Source of the DNA: Arthrinium phaeospermum
Taxonomy: Eukaryota; Ascomycota; Sordariomycetes; Amphisphaeriales; Apiosporaceae
Reading direction: 5' to 3'
Assembly: GCA_006503535.1 (NCBI GenBank)
Contig: QYRS01000010.1
Coordinates: 1-64,000 of the forward strand
DNA: 64,000 bases
How positions within the stretch are numbered: position 1 is the first letter of the stretch; every line of letters starts with the position of its first letter. Below, piece by piece: positions 51,033 through 63,590 of the stretch. The notes under the pieces are model-generated. The model made no database searches. It saw nothing but the letters and a program-made list of their open reading frames with translations, and was not told the origin of the DNA. A program made the translations under genes and the position numbers.

Positions 51033-51506
51033 CCTGGCTGCCGATCCAGAATCCGGCGCTATGAGAGGAATCTCGGTCCAAGATGGTGTAAGGGTTGGAG
51101 GAGATCGAGGGAGTCTATGGGAGTGCAATGCCTAGCAAGAACGATCGAACGTTTTCCGCTCGGCTGCTGCAGCTTTAGCGTCAATCGGCGGTGGGGGCGC
51201 TCTAACCAGTCAGCACGTCCGATCACTGACTGTCCCGGCCCCTAAAAAAAAAGCTACTGTACAGTAACAGCCCCCGAGGCAGGCACCCCCACCAAAGCAC
51301 CTGGTGCCTGGGCCTCCTTTACAGCTGTTGAAAGCCCCCCCCCCCCCCCCCCACCTTGATATCAAGTGGATACCAGATAAGTATACATTGATGGGCATGA
51401 ACAGGGCGTAGGCATTATTACTATTCGGTATCTATGAATTCTGTTGTTCCCAATGTTGCCATGGTATTTCTGGATCCCTTGATCGTCTCATGCGACGTGC
51501 TCGGCG
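51033..51506. other. Short intergenic region with an 18-base C run
   Basis: Between the CDF gene 3' end and the COX15 start. The C run is at 51335-51352. It should contain the COX15 promoter. Confidence 0.5.
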
Positions 51507-53693
51507 TTACTCCTCCCTGCTCTCGTGTTCACCCTTCTCCTTGGCCCCGAGTAGAACTTCCTTCAACGACCTTCTTGGCTTCTTGTTCTTCTCATACAGA
51601 GGCTTGTGCTCTTCGTGGATGTCGTGGTCATCATCGTAGTCGACATGGACAAATGCTCGCTCGACGTCGCCAAGGCCTGCAATGTGCAGCGAATAGAACA
51701 AATCAGCGAGCGCCCCCAACGGCTACACCGCGCTCCTAAACGTTGGCATCGCAGCATGGGACCTCGGCATGACTCACCTTCAAGTTTTCTTTGCAACGTC
51801 TGGCTAACATCATGTGATACTCGCAACGGGATGTGTTGGTCCATGATGATATCAACCTCGACGTAGTATTTCTGTCCGGCGTGGTATGCTCGGCACTTTT
51901 CCATTGTTAGCTCCATCTTCTTCGGCTCTGCTTGACCTGACTGCTTACCGTTTCAACTTTGTGAATTCGAGAATCATGAGTCATGCTCATGTATATAAGC
52001 TTCGACACAAAGTCCCTGGGCGCTGCTTTGCCTACGAGTAGCCACACTTGCTCAAAGGCATTGGACACCCACGAGAAGAGGATAAGCAGCGCGATGCAGA
52101 TGGCACCGATGGGATCCAGGTACCACACCACGCGGTTGCCAACCACGGACATGACCAGGCCAAAGATATTGACCACAATGTCATTGCGATGATCAATCTG
52201 GGGTAAAGTCAGATTTAGCCATGCGCCAGGAGCCTGCAGGGGCATGACTCACAAAGAAGACATGCACCGAAGGGTACTTTCGATATGCTAGGCAGTAGAG
52301 CATCATACTACTCTTGGCGAAGATGGCCACCGCCACAAACACAATAGGGATGATGTGCAGTTCCTTGGACTCCGTAGCTCCACCGCCCAGAGTTCGTGCC
52401 GACTCGACCTATGTACGTTTGCACCAGGCCAGGGTCAGCCAAGACTGGACACTCCCCAGGGCAGTACCCAGGGGATAAACTTGGATGTATAGATATGTAT
52501 GGGTGCACATGCAGGGAGTGGGGAGGGACGCTGTGCGCGCCATCCGCAGGCCAAGACTTACAAGAAGTTGAATGGCTACTGTCGTCATCAAGGCACAGAA
52601 AAGGATGATTCCGATTGTCTCGATCCTAGTCCTTCCCTATAGGCGCGCGGTTTAGATGCAATTCATGCCCAAGGCTCGTCATCATGCAAGACTCACCACA
52701 GGGTATTTGTATACACTGGCCCTAGCAGCGAGCCATGAAGTAATGAGCATGACAAAGGACGATACAAGGTCCATCTGTCCGCAAGGTTAGGATACTACTC
52801 GTTCATGTGGAGCCAGCGGAGGAGCCAGGAGAGGAGCCAGGGTAGGTAGGATTGTTACGAACAAAGGCGTCGGCAGCAGTTGCGAAGAGCTAAGGACCAG
52901 GGGTTAACGAAAGACGCATCTCGAGGAAACGCGCCATGGAGGCCATTTTACCGAAAGCGAGCCTGTCGATACGGCGGCATAGAGCTGAATCACAAACAGG
53001 CAGAAGTTGACGACAAAGGAGCCGACGACGGCGAATTTGATCTTGGGCGCGACGCGAGCATCCTCCTCGACCTTGAGTTGTTCCTCGTCATCGGCGCCGA
53101 GGAACTGGTCGATGAGTTCGTTTTGACGAGTGTAGAACTTCTTGAGTTTCCTCTTGTTACCTTGGGGGTGGTCGATTTTCATCTGACGTTGGGTGACGTT
53201 GTCCCGGCGGTGACGCCCGAAGTTCAGGGGATCTGCGAGGCCGATGGCGTCGTCGGCACCAGTTGTCACCACGCCCCCAGTTTGGATGGCAGGATCTGAT
53301 CTCCCAGGGATGGACAAGAGGTTGTCTTGTTCACCATTGTCGGCAGCTTGGGATGGCCTGGCCGGGTCAGATGGGATGGGCATGGTGACATGGCCACCCA
53401 CAGCCGTGGCAGAGCTAGCTGCGTCTTGTCGCGCCGATCAATGGGTTAGCCTCGTCAGCGACAGCAAGGGCAACCGAGTGGGAAGGTGCAATGGCAGCAT
53501 GGAGCCAGATCTCAAACACGTCCGGACTTCGGATGGGCTGGCTTCCATATTGCGAACATGGTCGCAGCAAAGGCTTGCTTTGATGTGATTCGGTCTAAGG
53601 TGATTTGATAGGGGTACGGAACAAAGTCGGGGAAACAAACATACCGGTAGACTGCATGGTGGAGGGCGGCGGTGAGTCGCCAGAGAGGGCCAT
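51507..53693 (-). CDS. Cation diffusion facilitator metal transporter (DxxxD type, likely Mn)
   Basis: Proton-coupled export of divalent metals into organelles or out of the cell. Exons are 53693-53645, 53418-52952, 52889-52863, 52774-52697, 52636-52562, 52408-52253, 52197-51949, 51895-51778 and 51676-51507, closing to 462 residues. The N-terminal 140 residues are cytosolic and charged. Membrane segments start at FAVVGSFVVNFCLFVIQLYAA. The metal site has D179AFMD183 in helix 2, spliced from a 9-codon exon, and D286HRND290 in helix 5. DxxxD in both places is the pattern of manganese-type CDFs, while zinc types usually carry HxxxD. The C-terminal cytosolic domain has YYVEVDIIMD and VHVDYDDDHD. 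The first exon of 49 bases is supported by frame and by a clean donor. Membrane location is unknown. Confidence 0.93.
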
Positions 53694-56284
53694 TTCAAAT
53701 GGTACGGCACGAGCGTGGCTATGGGAAGGGATATTACAGGAAATGTTTTGGGGAAGAGGAAACTTGGGCCGATCACTGCACGATGGGACGCAATATATAG
53801 TAGGCCTTGTCCGCCCAGAGGCCGTGAGGGCTCCCACCGGTGGGCCAGACTGCCGTCCTTGTTCCCCATCCGGATTGCTTGTTCGTGATGGCGCTGACGA
53901 TGTGATGGGGCTGGAATCACCACGGTACAGCACAGGTACGCTGGAAAAAGAAGCAGGCTACGTATGGATGTACACACCTGGCCAGGGGCCGCGGGATCTC
54001 AGCGGGCTGCAACTGGCGGGAGCGATACCTAGAAGACGGACGGCACTTGCACTTGCACTTGCACTTGCATAAAGTTTGCAACTGCACAACGGGTAGGGCC
54101 GTTTCAAGACCGGTAGTGGGTAGGTGGCCTGGTGCCTGGCTCCCTGGCTCCCCTCAGAACCCTCCTGCCCTCCTCCCCTCGCGCGGAGGCGGTTGGAGTG
54201 GCGTCGGTGTTTAGGCGAGGAGAAGCGGCAGGGGGGGGGGTGCGCCAAGTAATAAGTAAGAATAGCAACGGTCGCAGGCCTTCTGGTTCGTTTCGATTCA
54301 AGTCGGGACATTGGCGAGCCGCGTCAATCCTGTCGCACGGTGACACATTCGGCAGCAAGATAGACAGACGATCGGCTCTTGGCGCCGTCGGAGTCGACTA
54401 GGTAAATTAAGCGCACGCCCGGCAGAACCCCAGGTTCTTAAACAGCGCCAAGCCCCCGACTGTCTCAGCCTCCGACTGGGTTGACGAGTGCAGCCACCAA
54501 GCCAGATCAAGAACTTTCGATTTTCTTGCTGCTCGAGCATGGTATGATGTGTGATGTGACTGACGATGGCCATGATGATGATGATGGATGTGGATGATGG
54601 ATGTGGATGTGGATGTGCAACCCTTCCTTTGCCCCTGCCCCAGAAACACAAAGCTTCGCAAGCTTCTTACTGCTTGGTCATAGTGGAAACGCGGGATCCG
54701 CCCCCCATCACCGTCGCAACCCGCGCAGGCTTCATTTACCACTTGCTACGTACGTGTGTGTGTGTGTGTGTATGGTGACCGTCGGTCGCCCTCTGATCAG
54801 AAGCTCTGATAGTGCCACTGGAGTGCCGCACCACGCAGCCACGGGTGTACAGCACAAGTACTGCACGGGTCAGCGTCGCCCAGGTAATTGCTAGCTATGT
54901 ATGTAGTTGGTAGCACCGGCGAAGAGACGAGGCTAGACGGTTGACGGGCGGTACTCGCAACCCTGTTTCGGAATTTAGGGCAGATGCAATGCATAAATCC
55001 TTACTTCACTTAAGCTCATGGGCCACTCCTCTGGGGCTCTCGGGGCCTGACCTCCCTCCTCCCCTGCCAAGTGGGGAAGGTTAGTTTCATGCTCTCAAAT
55101 ACATACATACCTAGTCGCCAATCGTCCCCAGCGGCAGCCGTTAAGGTTGCCCAGAGCTTGGAGCCCAAAGAGGCTATGGTCACGCGAGCAGCTACTACCA
55201 CCACAGGTTGCATGCTGTGCGTGGACATAGCAAGGCTCCCCCGACTTCTGCCTCGACCAGCCCGGCAGACCCATTCTCTATGATACTTGGCGCTTTTCAT
55301 CCTGGAAAACCCGGCCAAGCATACAAGTAGCTCCCCGTGCAGTGGCATGTACTATTGGGACCATGGCTGCCATCATCATATCGGCTGCGCTTGCCCGGGA
55401 CACGCATAAGATTCATCTAGTTTATCAGATCATCTGAAGCTTTCACTTGGCTTCCGCGACAAGCAAGATTTTCAAGTAACAGAATACGCAGGAAAAGGGG
55501 GTTCATTCCTGAAGCCGTGTTTCCACCAAACTCAGACCATGTAGACGCACATCACTTGCCGCCCAGAAGTCCACCAGCCAGTCCCAACACTGACACTCGA
55601 GGTTTGCGACGTGCATCGCTGCACCGTGGCTGGAGCTGGCCGGCCGCATCATCCACCGGCTTTTTTTTTTGCCTTGTGCCCAGAGGCATTCGCAGAGAGG
55701 TCGAAAGAAACGATCCGTGGAGACGACCGCTCCAGAGGTTCCTCTGCATACAATGGCACTTATGTCGATCCGTAACAAGCATTCGATTGCTTCATCGCCG
55801 TAGCTTCCAGGAGCCTCAAACGGACCGTACTCTTGGCGAGCCAAGTCCACCGCGCATCGTCCTTCCCTCTACTACACAGCCCTGGCACCCACTTCGGTTC
55901 GAATAACCTCAGCGCAATGTCCATGTGCCTAGCTCATCACAGAGCCGTAGTATAATAGAGCTTGAGCATCGCCTTCTTGTTTTCTCCCGGGGCTTGGTAT
56001 TACTTGACCATCATAATATATAGAAGGAGTGGTGTGTTTGCTCTTCTTTTTTTCCCCTTATCTATTCCCTTCTCTTCTCCAGGACTTGACGTCCTTTTTT
56101 TGACCATCCGTTTCATTCTTCCCTTTTTCTCCTTTTCGTCTTCTTCTTGCCCTTCTATTCCTTCTACTGGCCGCCGGACGGTTTTTCCCTTGTCCGATCC
56201 CTCCCCCCCTGTCCGTTTCGGGCAGACCTGGGCATATATTTACATCGCCTGTGCGAATCAAAATCGGAAGACACATTAGTAAAG
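53694..56284. promoter_or_regulatory. Shared upstream region of the CDF and ZIP genes
   Basis: About 2.6 kb between two divergent metal-transporter genes, so both promoters lie here. It has a CTTGCA tandem repeat (54044-54070), GATGTG repeats (54580-54615), a GT microsatellite (54752-54770) and a strong pyrimidine-rich tract before the ZIP start (56,040-56,165). I did not find a clear zinc-response palindrome by eye. No gene recognised. Confidence 0.55.
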
Positions 56285-57847
56285 ATGGCCGAAGCTATGG
56301 CGGACGCGAAGCCCCAGTGTGGCAGTGATAAGGAGTCTGGAGAATACGACCTCCCCCTGCACGTCGTGGCTCTCTGTGAGTATTGTGCCCATCCTGTCGC
56401 GTGCAAGGCTAAAGCTAACGTATCTTGCAGTTCTGGTGTTGGCCTTTTCGATCTTCGGTAAGATGACCCCAAGAGTTGATTCCCCCCCCCCCCCCCCCCG
56501 TTTGTATTCGTACTGACATGTGCCGCCTAGGTGCTGGCTTCCCCGTTGCATGCAAGAAGCTCCCATGGCTCAAGGTGCCCGAGAAGATCTTCTTCTTCTG
56601 CAAGCACTTCGGCACAGGCGTTCTGATCGCGACGGCCTTTGTGCATCTTCTCCCAACCGCCTTCGGCAGTCTCACAGACCCATGCCTCCCCGACCTGTTC
56701 ATTAAAGACTACCCACCGATGCCCGGTGTTATTATGATGGGTTCCATGTTCTGCCTCTTCGTCGTTGAGATGTGGTTGAACGCCAAGATGGGTGGACACT
56801 CTCATGGAGGCGCCAAGGGCTTTGAGGCTCAACCTTCGGCAGCCGCCATGAACCAGATGACCGGCATGGCAGGAGCAGGAGCAGGAGCGGGAGCACCTCC
56901 TCGGCCTCCTCGATACGACCGCAACAGCTTCAGCAGCGACGAGGATGTCTCTTTCGAGAAGCGAGTGGCCCAGAAGATGTACGAGGAGAACGCCAGGATC
57001 AACGGACCAAACTCGGAGCTGGACCTCACCCCGAACTCGGAGATGCCGCCCTGGTTTGTCGTCTTCTACGAGCAGTACGTTCGCCAGCGCCTGGAGATGA
57101 TGAACATGATCAAGCAATCCGGCATTCCTTACCGCGAGGAGAAGCAGATGCCTGTTGTTACCGAGAGCTCCTTTGACGTCGAGGGCCAGGACGTCGACCC
57201 CTTGGTCTACAAGAAGATGTCCATGAACATCACGCTGCTCGAAGGCGGTATCTTGTTCCACTCGGTATTCGTCGGCATGACCATTTCCATCACCATCGAG
57301 GGGTTCATCATCCTCTTGGTCGCCATCCTGTTCCATCAGATGTTCGAAGGCCTCGGTCTCGGTTCCCGTATCGCTGCGGTACCCTATCCCAAGGGAAGCC
57401 TGCGACCGTGGCTGCTTGTGGTTGCCTTCGGAACGACCGCCCCCATTGGACAAGCTATTGGCTTAGCCACCCGCGGCTCCTATGACCCCAATAGCGCCTT
57501 CGGTCTCATCATCGTCGGCGTGTTCAATGCCATGTAAGTGAAAAAGAAGATCTTGGCCGGCACCGATCTCAGGGCAACACCTCCTACCTCATACCTCCCG
57601 CCTCACTACTAACAGTTGTCCAGCTCCTCGGGCCTGCTCATCTACGCTGCACTGGTAGACTTACTCGCCGAAGACTTCTTGTCCGAAGAGGCTGAGAATC
57701 TCACTAAGAAGGAGAAGACACAGGCATTCTGCTGCGTCTTGCTTGGAGGTCAGTCAATTTGGCGCGTATACGATCGATATCAAGCGAGCCCGCTAACTAA
57801 CGTCCCGTATAGCTGCTGGCATGTCCGTCGTTGGTGCCTTTGCCTAA
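56285..57847 (+). CDS. ZIP-family zinc/iron permease
   Basis: Imports divalent metal, most often zinc, into the cytosol. Exons are 56285-56375, 56431-56457, 56531-57533, 57624-57748 and 57813-57847, closing to 426 residues that end in GMSVVGAFA. Helix 1 is LVLAFSIFGAGFPV. FCKHFGTGVLIATAFVHLLP spans helix 2. A long variable loop contains HSHGG, a His-rich metal-binding patch, and a Gly/Ala repeat around GAGAGAGA. The transport-site helices are EGGILFHSVFVGMTISI and LFHQMFEGLGLGSRIA, with the conserved His, Glu and Gly of the family. The second exon is only 27 bases. An 18-base C run lies in intron 2. Fungal zinc transporters Zrt1/Zrt2 are the nearest known type; which affinity class is not visible. 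Confidence 0.95.
56482..56499 (+). repeat. 18-base C run in ZIP intron 2
   Basis: Lies between donor GTAAGATGA and acceptor GCCGCCTAG. A polypyrimidine run of pure C inside a 73-bp intron is unusual and may vary in length. Confidence 0.9.
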
Positions 57848-59676
57848 GAAGCCAGGGCCTCATCAGCGCCATCTCCCTCTCGAGATTGCTTCCCACCCAT
57901 CGAAACTCGAGCAGCCACAGACTTCTCGGTGTGTACGATGGCGCCTCGAAGCTGCGGCTCTAACTGAGCGTTCCGCTCGCTACACAGCACTTCGTTGTCA
58001 CGTTTGCGAGATCTCGTGCCTGTCGCAGGATGCCACCACCAAATCGGCCGCTGTCGAGACGGCGACGACGAACACGACCAAAGAGAGGGGTATCTAGCCC
58101 AACTTAAGCGGTGGAGTTCTTGGTATCCGGGCGCGAGGTCAAATACAGTCTCTACAGATACTCCCAATGATATTCAAGTGCCACCAGTCATCGGGGTTTC
58201 CCTTTATTGGACCCGCACGGGTGAGGCCTTGACGTCCTATCTATATCCATTACCACGCCTACGAGCGGAATCAGAAGGCATTGTATACTAGTGCGAATAT
58301 TAGCCGCAGCCCTGGTTCACCCTGTACTTATAGAGAAGCCGGCATTTCGAAACATAGAGCGCAGTCGAAATACATACAAAAAAGAGACACAAGGAACAAC
58401 AACAAATGAAAAATTGTTAAAAATAAAGATAAACGAAAAAAGAAAAAAGCAAGACGGGCTGACCAACGCCAAGCAGCCGAGCTAAGACGAGGAGCGCAGG
58501 CTGATGATGATTGACATGACGAATGAAACTGACGGTCCAAATGCTTCTGCAAATGCCTCACGTGAAACATGAAATCATCCGGCTTGACGGGGCATGATGT
58601 CGGTAATGTTTGGCTGCTGCGGTCCAAGCAATGAGGGCAGGGATCCTGCCTAGTCAATGCAGGTTCAGCCCTATAAGATCTACATACTTACGTACATACA
58701 CGTCCAGGATGGAACCAGCAGGGGTCCAGGAGTTTGCAGTCCAGCAGGGGTCCGTCCATCTGTCCCATTGGCCCAACCTTAGTTTCGAAAACCAAGGCAA
58801 AGTGCTCTGGTAGCAGCATTCCAACTGCCGACCAGCCAGCGCCTTGCCCTGCCGATTTGGACAGCGTCAGCCGGGAAAAAAATGGGCAGAAGGGAGGCAA
58901 GGGGAAGAGGCAAGAGTTCTGGCAAGAGACCGGTAGCATGTCGGTGCCAAGCCGTTTCAAGCCGCCCGGGGACCACGTACGTAATCCATCATGAGGCGTG
59001 TTTCTTTTTATAACTAAGCCAAGCCGTCTAACGGTGCTTCCGGTCTCTGATCAGTGTTGGGTTTATGCCTCTCCATCACCTTGTCACCAGCCTTCTCGAG
59101 GGGGCACTGGCTCAAGCTTGCCGCCTCGGTTGGCTCTGGGCAACAGCCTGATGCTTGCTTGATACGCGCACAACAGCAATTCCCAAGTGGGAGGATTGCA
59201 GGCGCTTGAATACAGGAGCCTAGACCACCGGGATTGTCGTTGGTCAAAGCTTGCCCGGGTTTTGTTATGATGAACGCACACTTCGAAGCAAGCATATCTT
59301 GGCTCGACAGGAACTACGAAGCTCGTCCGGGCTGCTTTGAGTAGCCTGGGAAGCGAACCCTATATCCATCCGTTTTTCCAAAGTCAAGGTTGGTTGCATT
59401 CCAATCTTCATGTTCACATATATACTATCTGCACTGTGTAATACGGTTACGTGCTCCAGTGGTATCTCGTAACTTTGCATAGAAAACAAATCGCGGACAG
59501 CATCCATGCAGGACGATAAACAGTCCTCGGCACAATGGGTCCTGGGCCACGGCATGAACAACATAGCCCCCTATCACTACAGTGTGGCCTTCACCGCGGC
59601 CAAACCTTGTACAGCCAAAAATCAAATTCGAGTCCCCGTGTGGATTGTTCAGAAGGCCTTACCCTACAACCGAATG
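57848..59676. other. Convergent intergenic region with no recognised gene
   Basis: Follows the ZIP stop and reaches the 3' end of the minus-strand dioxygenase. Contains an A-rich stretch (58,370-58,450) and otherwise unremarkable sequence. Short open frames here lack domains or consistent splicing. Confidence 0.55.
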
Positions 59677-60758
59677 TCAGTGGTCAGAGCTATCACGCTG
59701 GCTTGGATGGATCGCACATGCCTTGTAGTCCTTGGGCGCTAAGATGACGTTGTAGTTCAACTCAATCTCGGCCTTGTCATCTCCCTTCAGGGGCGTGAAA
59801 TCGACCACCAAGTCATCCTTCACGGCGAATACGGTATCGGTTGCCAACCATTGGTCGTCCTTGGGGTATAGCTGGGTCGTGCAGCCCTTGTACTCAGGGT
59901 GTGTGACCTGCAGATCCGTCAGCTACGATGCCACGGGCCGTAACAGGCTTATCTGCCGACTTACCATGATATGGATGTGGGCTGGGCGCATTGGATGGCG
60001 GTCCATCATCTGCAGCAGAGTGTACGAGGGGCCGTCGGTGGGCAGAGAGTAGGCGGTCGGGTGGTAGCAGTAAAACCAGTACTTGCCGTTCTCGTCGGCC
60101 TTGAACTTGCCGCGCAGGTTGTTGGGGGTCTGGTTGTCGGGGTCCTGGAAATCGTACTTTCCGTTGGAGGAGGCTTGCCAGATGTCAAACACGGCGCCTG
60201 GAATGGGCTTGCCGGTTACTAAGTCGCTGATGACACCATGCATCAAGCACACCCTCCCGTTGGGGGCGGGGTTCTGAATGATGGAGCCGCCGTTCTCACG
60301 GAAAGGGGCGTTGGGCGACCAGAAGGGACCAAGAATAGCAGACGAGGTGGGATCCACGTCGCCTTCGGCAACAATCTTATGCGCAATCTCGTCGACAAGG
60401 CTAACATGCGGTCAGCTGGATTGTCCCAAGGGCGGAGGGGTGCAAAGTCAACTCACGTCTCGAGACCGAGGATATCCGAGACACGGTGGGACTCGTTTCT
60501 CGTCTTTCCCGATGCTTCGTAGATGGCACCGACGGCATTGACAAATTGAACACCGGCCATCCACTCGTCGATGGACAACTCGACCTCACGGGCGAAATCA
60601 TGAATGTGACGGATCAGGGCACCGAGGACCACGCGGTTCCTCTCGGTCGTCTTGGGGCCCATGGTGTCGAGGACATGCTGAGTGAAGGTGGGATCGAACC
60701 TGTTAGGGTTGGGCTTCTGGGCCGCATTGGACAGGCCGGTAGCAGCGTCGGGAGACAT
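59677..60758 (-). CDS. Intradiol ring-cleavage dioxygenase (catechol/hydroxyquinol 1,2-dioxygenase type)
   Basis: Non-heme Fe(III) enzyme that opens catechol-type rings between the two hydroxyls. Exons are 60758-60457, 60400-59965 and 59907-59677 (introns 56 and 57 bp), closing to 322 residues. The N-terminal helical domain of the catechol 1,2-dioxygenase group is present ([24 protein letters not shown]). The catalytic domain has [10 protein letters not shown], the ligand Tyr in SNGKYDFQD, a second Tyr in [14 protein letters not shown], and the two ligand His in RPAHIHIM. No signal peptide is seen, so it is likely cytosolic. Divergent to the muconate cyclase gene 1.3 kb away, which suggests a shared pathway. 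Choice between catechol and hydroxyquinol as substrate is open. Confidence 0.95.
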
Positions 60759-62069
60759 GATGGCAGTTGTAGGCCGGTCTTGTGTCGGGGGGAGCAGGGG
60801 GATGAGGAGGGGAGGGAGGCAGGATGGAGAGGCTTAGGAGATGGTTGAGGGAGGAAATCGAGGAGCCAGGCGGCGGCTTTATACGAGGAGGGAAGCAGTC
60901 CAGGTATCCATCCCAACCCAAAGAGCATCCATTGATCGGGCTTTCTGTCACCCGAGGGAGCCTTGAATGACTGGAGGATGATATGGCAGGAGGTTCCGAA
61001 AGCAGACCCCGCCACCACATCACGGTGGGCCGGGCTGATATCGCGGCAGGCCAAGTCGCTTGGTAGTTGGGAACCGAAGCGTGGCTCGGGGAAACCATGG
61101 ACGCCCAGCTTCTAGAAGCTAGCGTTTGCATCTCCCAGATGGTGCAATTGCTGGGTTGGATGCCCGGGTCAATTATTGCCCTGAATTGGGGATACTGCAG
61201 CCAAGAAGGAGGGGGGGGGGGCCAGCCAGGGGAGCCCAGTGCCAGTCCTGACTTGATTGTAGGGGACCATGTGGCCGGCAGAAACTATGGTTACATGTAT
61301 GTCGCCAAGATATATTTTGCGGGGTAAGTATTGTAAGATAATTGGAGAGATGTGATAATACCTAATTGGAGTCACCAATTGACCAATATGTACACGCAGC
61401 TGGTACGTGCCAAGTGCCCAAGACGATTTCAAGCCCGCGAGAAGAAAAAGAACATCAATTAGAAGCAGAGGAGGAGAGGTGCAGGTATGACTCGTTTGCT
61501 CCTCACGTGTTCTGAGCGATTATTTCCCTTTCCCAGACCAGCTCGGCTGTCTCTTCGTTCCTCACCTGTGCAACATGAAGCACTGCAATACGATTGGCGC
61601 GGGGGCGGCAGCAAGCAGCAGCTGGCTGGGGGGGAGAAGCGATTACCCGGCAATTCGTGGATGGCAACTCAGATCCCATCCCGCTCTACCTGTGGCTGGC
61701 CAATGATACCCAACCGAATGACCATTTACCGCAACGGCCTGCCGATGCCCACAGTAACAGTGACTAACTCGGAAAGAGTTAATGAGGGGGAGGGGTAGAC
61801 CCAGCTTTCATGCCTGTTCGTCCTGAGCACGCAGCCCGGCGACAATGCGGAGATAGCAACAAAGACTTCTCTCTGCCCATATACCTCAACCGCCCCCCCT
61901 CCCCCTCCCGGCCTTCGCTGTTGACCATGACGAAGTGTCAGGCGCGCTCCGGCTCAGGAAACCAACCCAGGCCCAGCCCTTGATGCTCCCGTTCAGTGCC
62001 GCCTCGCTCCTAAGACGACGACAACGACGACTACCAGTGGCCTCGGCAGGGCTCCAGCAACCCGCCAGA
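60759..62069. promoter_or_regulatory. Divergent promoter region of the aromatic catabolism pair
   Basis: About 1.3 kb between the dioxygenase and cyclase starts. Contains an 11-base G run (61211-61221) and pyrimidine-rich stretches near both starts. Co-regulation of the two genes from this region is plausible but not shown by a motif I can name. Confidence 0.55.
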
Positions 62070-63310
62070 ATGCCCATCCACCATTTAATGGTTGGCACGT
62101 GGACGCCGCCTGGCGCCATCTTCACCATCGCCTTCGACGACGAGAAGCTGACATGCGAACTGGTCAAGCGAACAGAAATCCCCAATGACGAGCCCATATC
62201 GTGGATGGCCTTCGATGTGAGCTCCCCAGTTCCTGTGGCGACCACGCGTGTGTAGCTGGCTGGCTGACCACCACACGCGCAGCACCGAAAGCAGAACATT
62301 TACGGGGCCGCCATGAAGAAATGGTCCAGTTTTGCCGTCAGGAGCCCGACCGAGATAAGGCACAAGGCCTCGCGCCCGATGCTCCATGACCGTACGTCCC
62401 CCTTTGCAGCCCAGCCCGTGCAGCTGCGCGGCCATTGTACCCAGGGGCCTGACTGACGTGCCTCTCCAGCCCATGCCGCTTCGACAGAAACCAACACCCG
62501 TGCTATATTCCTCCTCGCCGCCAAGAAGCCGCCCTATGCCGTTTACTGCAACCCCTTCTACAAGCACGCCGGGCACGGCTCCGTCTTCGCCACCGACCCG
62601 AGCGGCGCCCTGGCCGAGAACGTACAGAACTACGAGTACCAGCCCGATACGGGCATCCACGGCATGGTATTCGACCCGACCGAGACCTGGCTGTACTCGG
62701 CCGACCTCAAGGCCAACAAGCTGTGGGTCCACCGGAAGAACGGTGGCGACAACGGCAACGGCCAGCTGTCGCTCGTGGGGTCGGTCGCCGCGCCCGCGCC
62801 GGGGATCACCCGCGCTGGGTGGCTATGCACCCGTCGGGCCAGTACCTGTACGCGCTCATGGAGGCGGGCAACCGGCTGTGCGAGTACGTCATCGACCCCG
62901 ACACGCACATGCCCGTCTACACCCACCACGCCTACCCGCTAATTCCGCCCGGCATCCCCGATCACGACACCATGTATCGCAGCGACGTGTGCGCACTTAC
63001 GCACTCTGGCCGCTACCTGTTCGCCACGTCACGGGCCAACAGCTTCGATCTGCAGGGCTACATTGCCGCTTTTCGGCTGCGCGACTGCGGGTCCATTGAG
63101 AAGCAGATCTGCCTCAACCCAACCCCGACAAGCGGGGGACACAGCAACGCGGTCTCGCCGTGTGATTGGAGTGATGAGTGGCTTGCCATTACGGACGACC
63201 AGGAGGGATGGCTAGAAATTTACCGGTGGAAGAACGAATTTCTCAGCCGCGTGGCAAGGGTAAGAGTCCCCGAACCTGGATTTGGTATGAATGCCATCTG
63301 GTATGACTAG
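62070..63310 (+). CDS. Carboxy-cis,cis-muconate cyclase (beta-propeller lactonizing enzyme), one frame break
   Basis: Eukaryotic enzyme of the beta-ketoadipate pathway; it turns 3-carboxymuconate into a lactone. Exons are 62070-62216, 62283-62391 and 62470-63310 (introns 66 and 78 bp). It begins MPIHHLMVGTWTPPGAIFTI and runs through repeated propeller-blade motifs (GIHGMVFDPTETWLYSADL, HPSGQYLYALMEAGN, THSGRYLFATSRAN) to GFGMNAIWYD. The frame breaks after SVAAPAPG at the GGGG run 62811-62814; one extra G gives DHPRWVAMHPSG and a total of 365 residues, close to the length of the Neurospora enzyme as I remember it. The ATG is supported by the GTW propeller start; longer upstream reading is possible but looks like 5' UTR. 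Confidence 0.9.
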
Positions 63311-63332
63311 AGGAACGTGTGGAAAATGTGGT

Positions 63333-63351
63333 GGGGGGGGGGGGGGGGGGG
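63333..63351 (+). repeat. 19-base G run downstream of the cyclase
   Basis: Lies in the 3' flank of the cyclase gene, 23 bases after its stop codon. Confidence 0.9.
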
Positions 63352-63590
63352 AGTACTTTAGGTGCACTTGGCATGTATTCCGTACATGCAGCATACCTAG
63401 CGTCACTTGGATACTCTCCACGAAATACTCTTCATTTACTCGTCCAACATATGCCATAATTTGGTAAACAGTAGGTATGTAGTAGTTGCCCTGGCTATGA
63501 AGGGGCTTGCGGTGCGACTTCAATGACGGAGGATTAATGTTCTAAAATACAAGTACAAAAGCAGTAATGTCTACAATGGGTGTGGAGATG

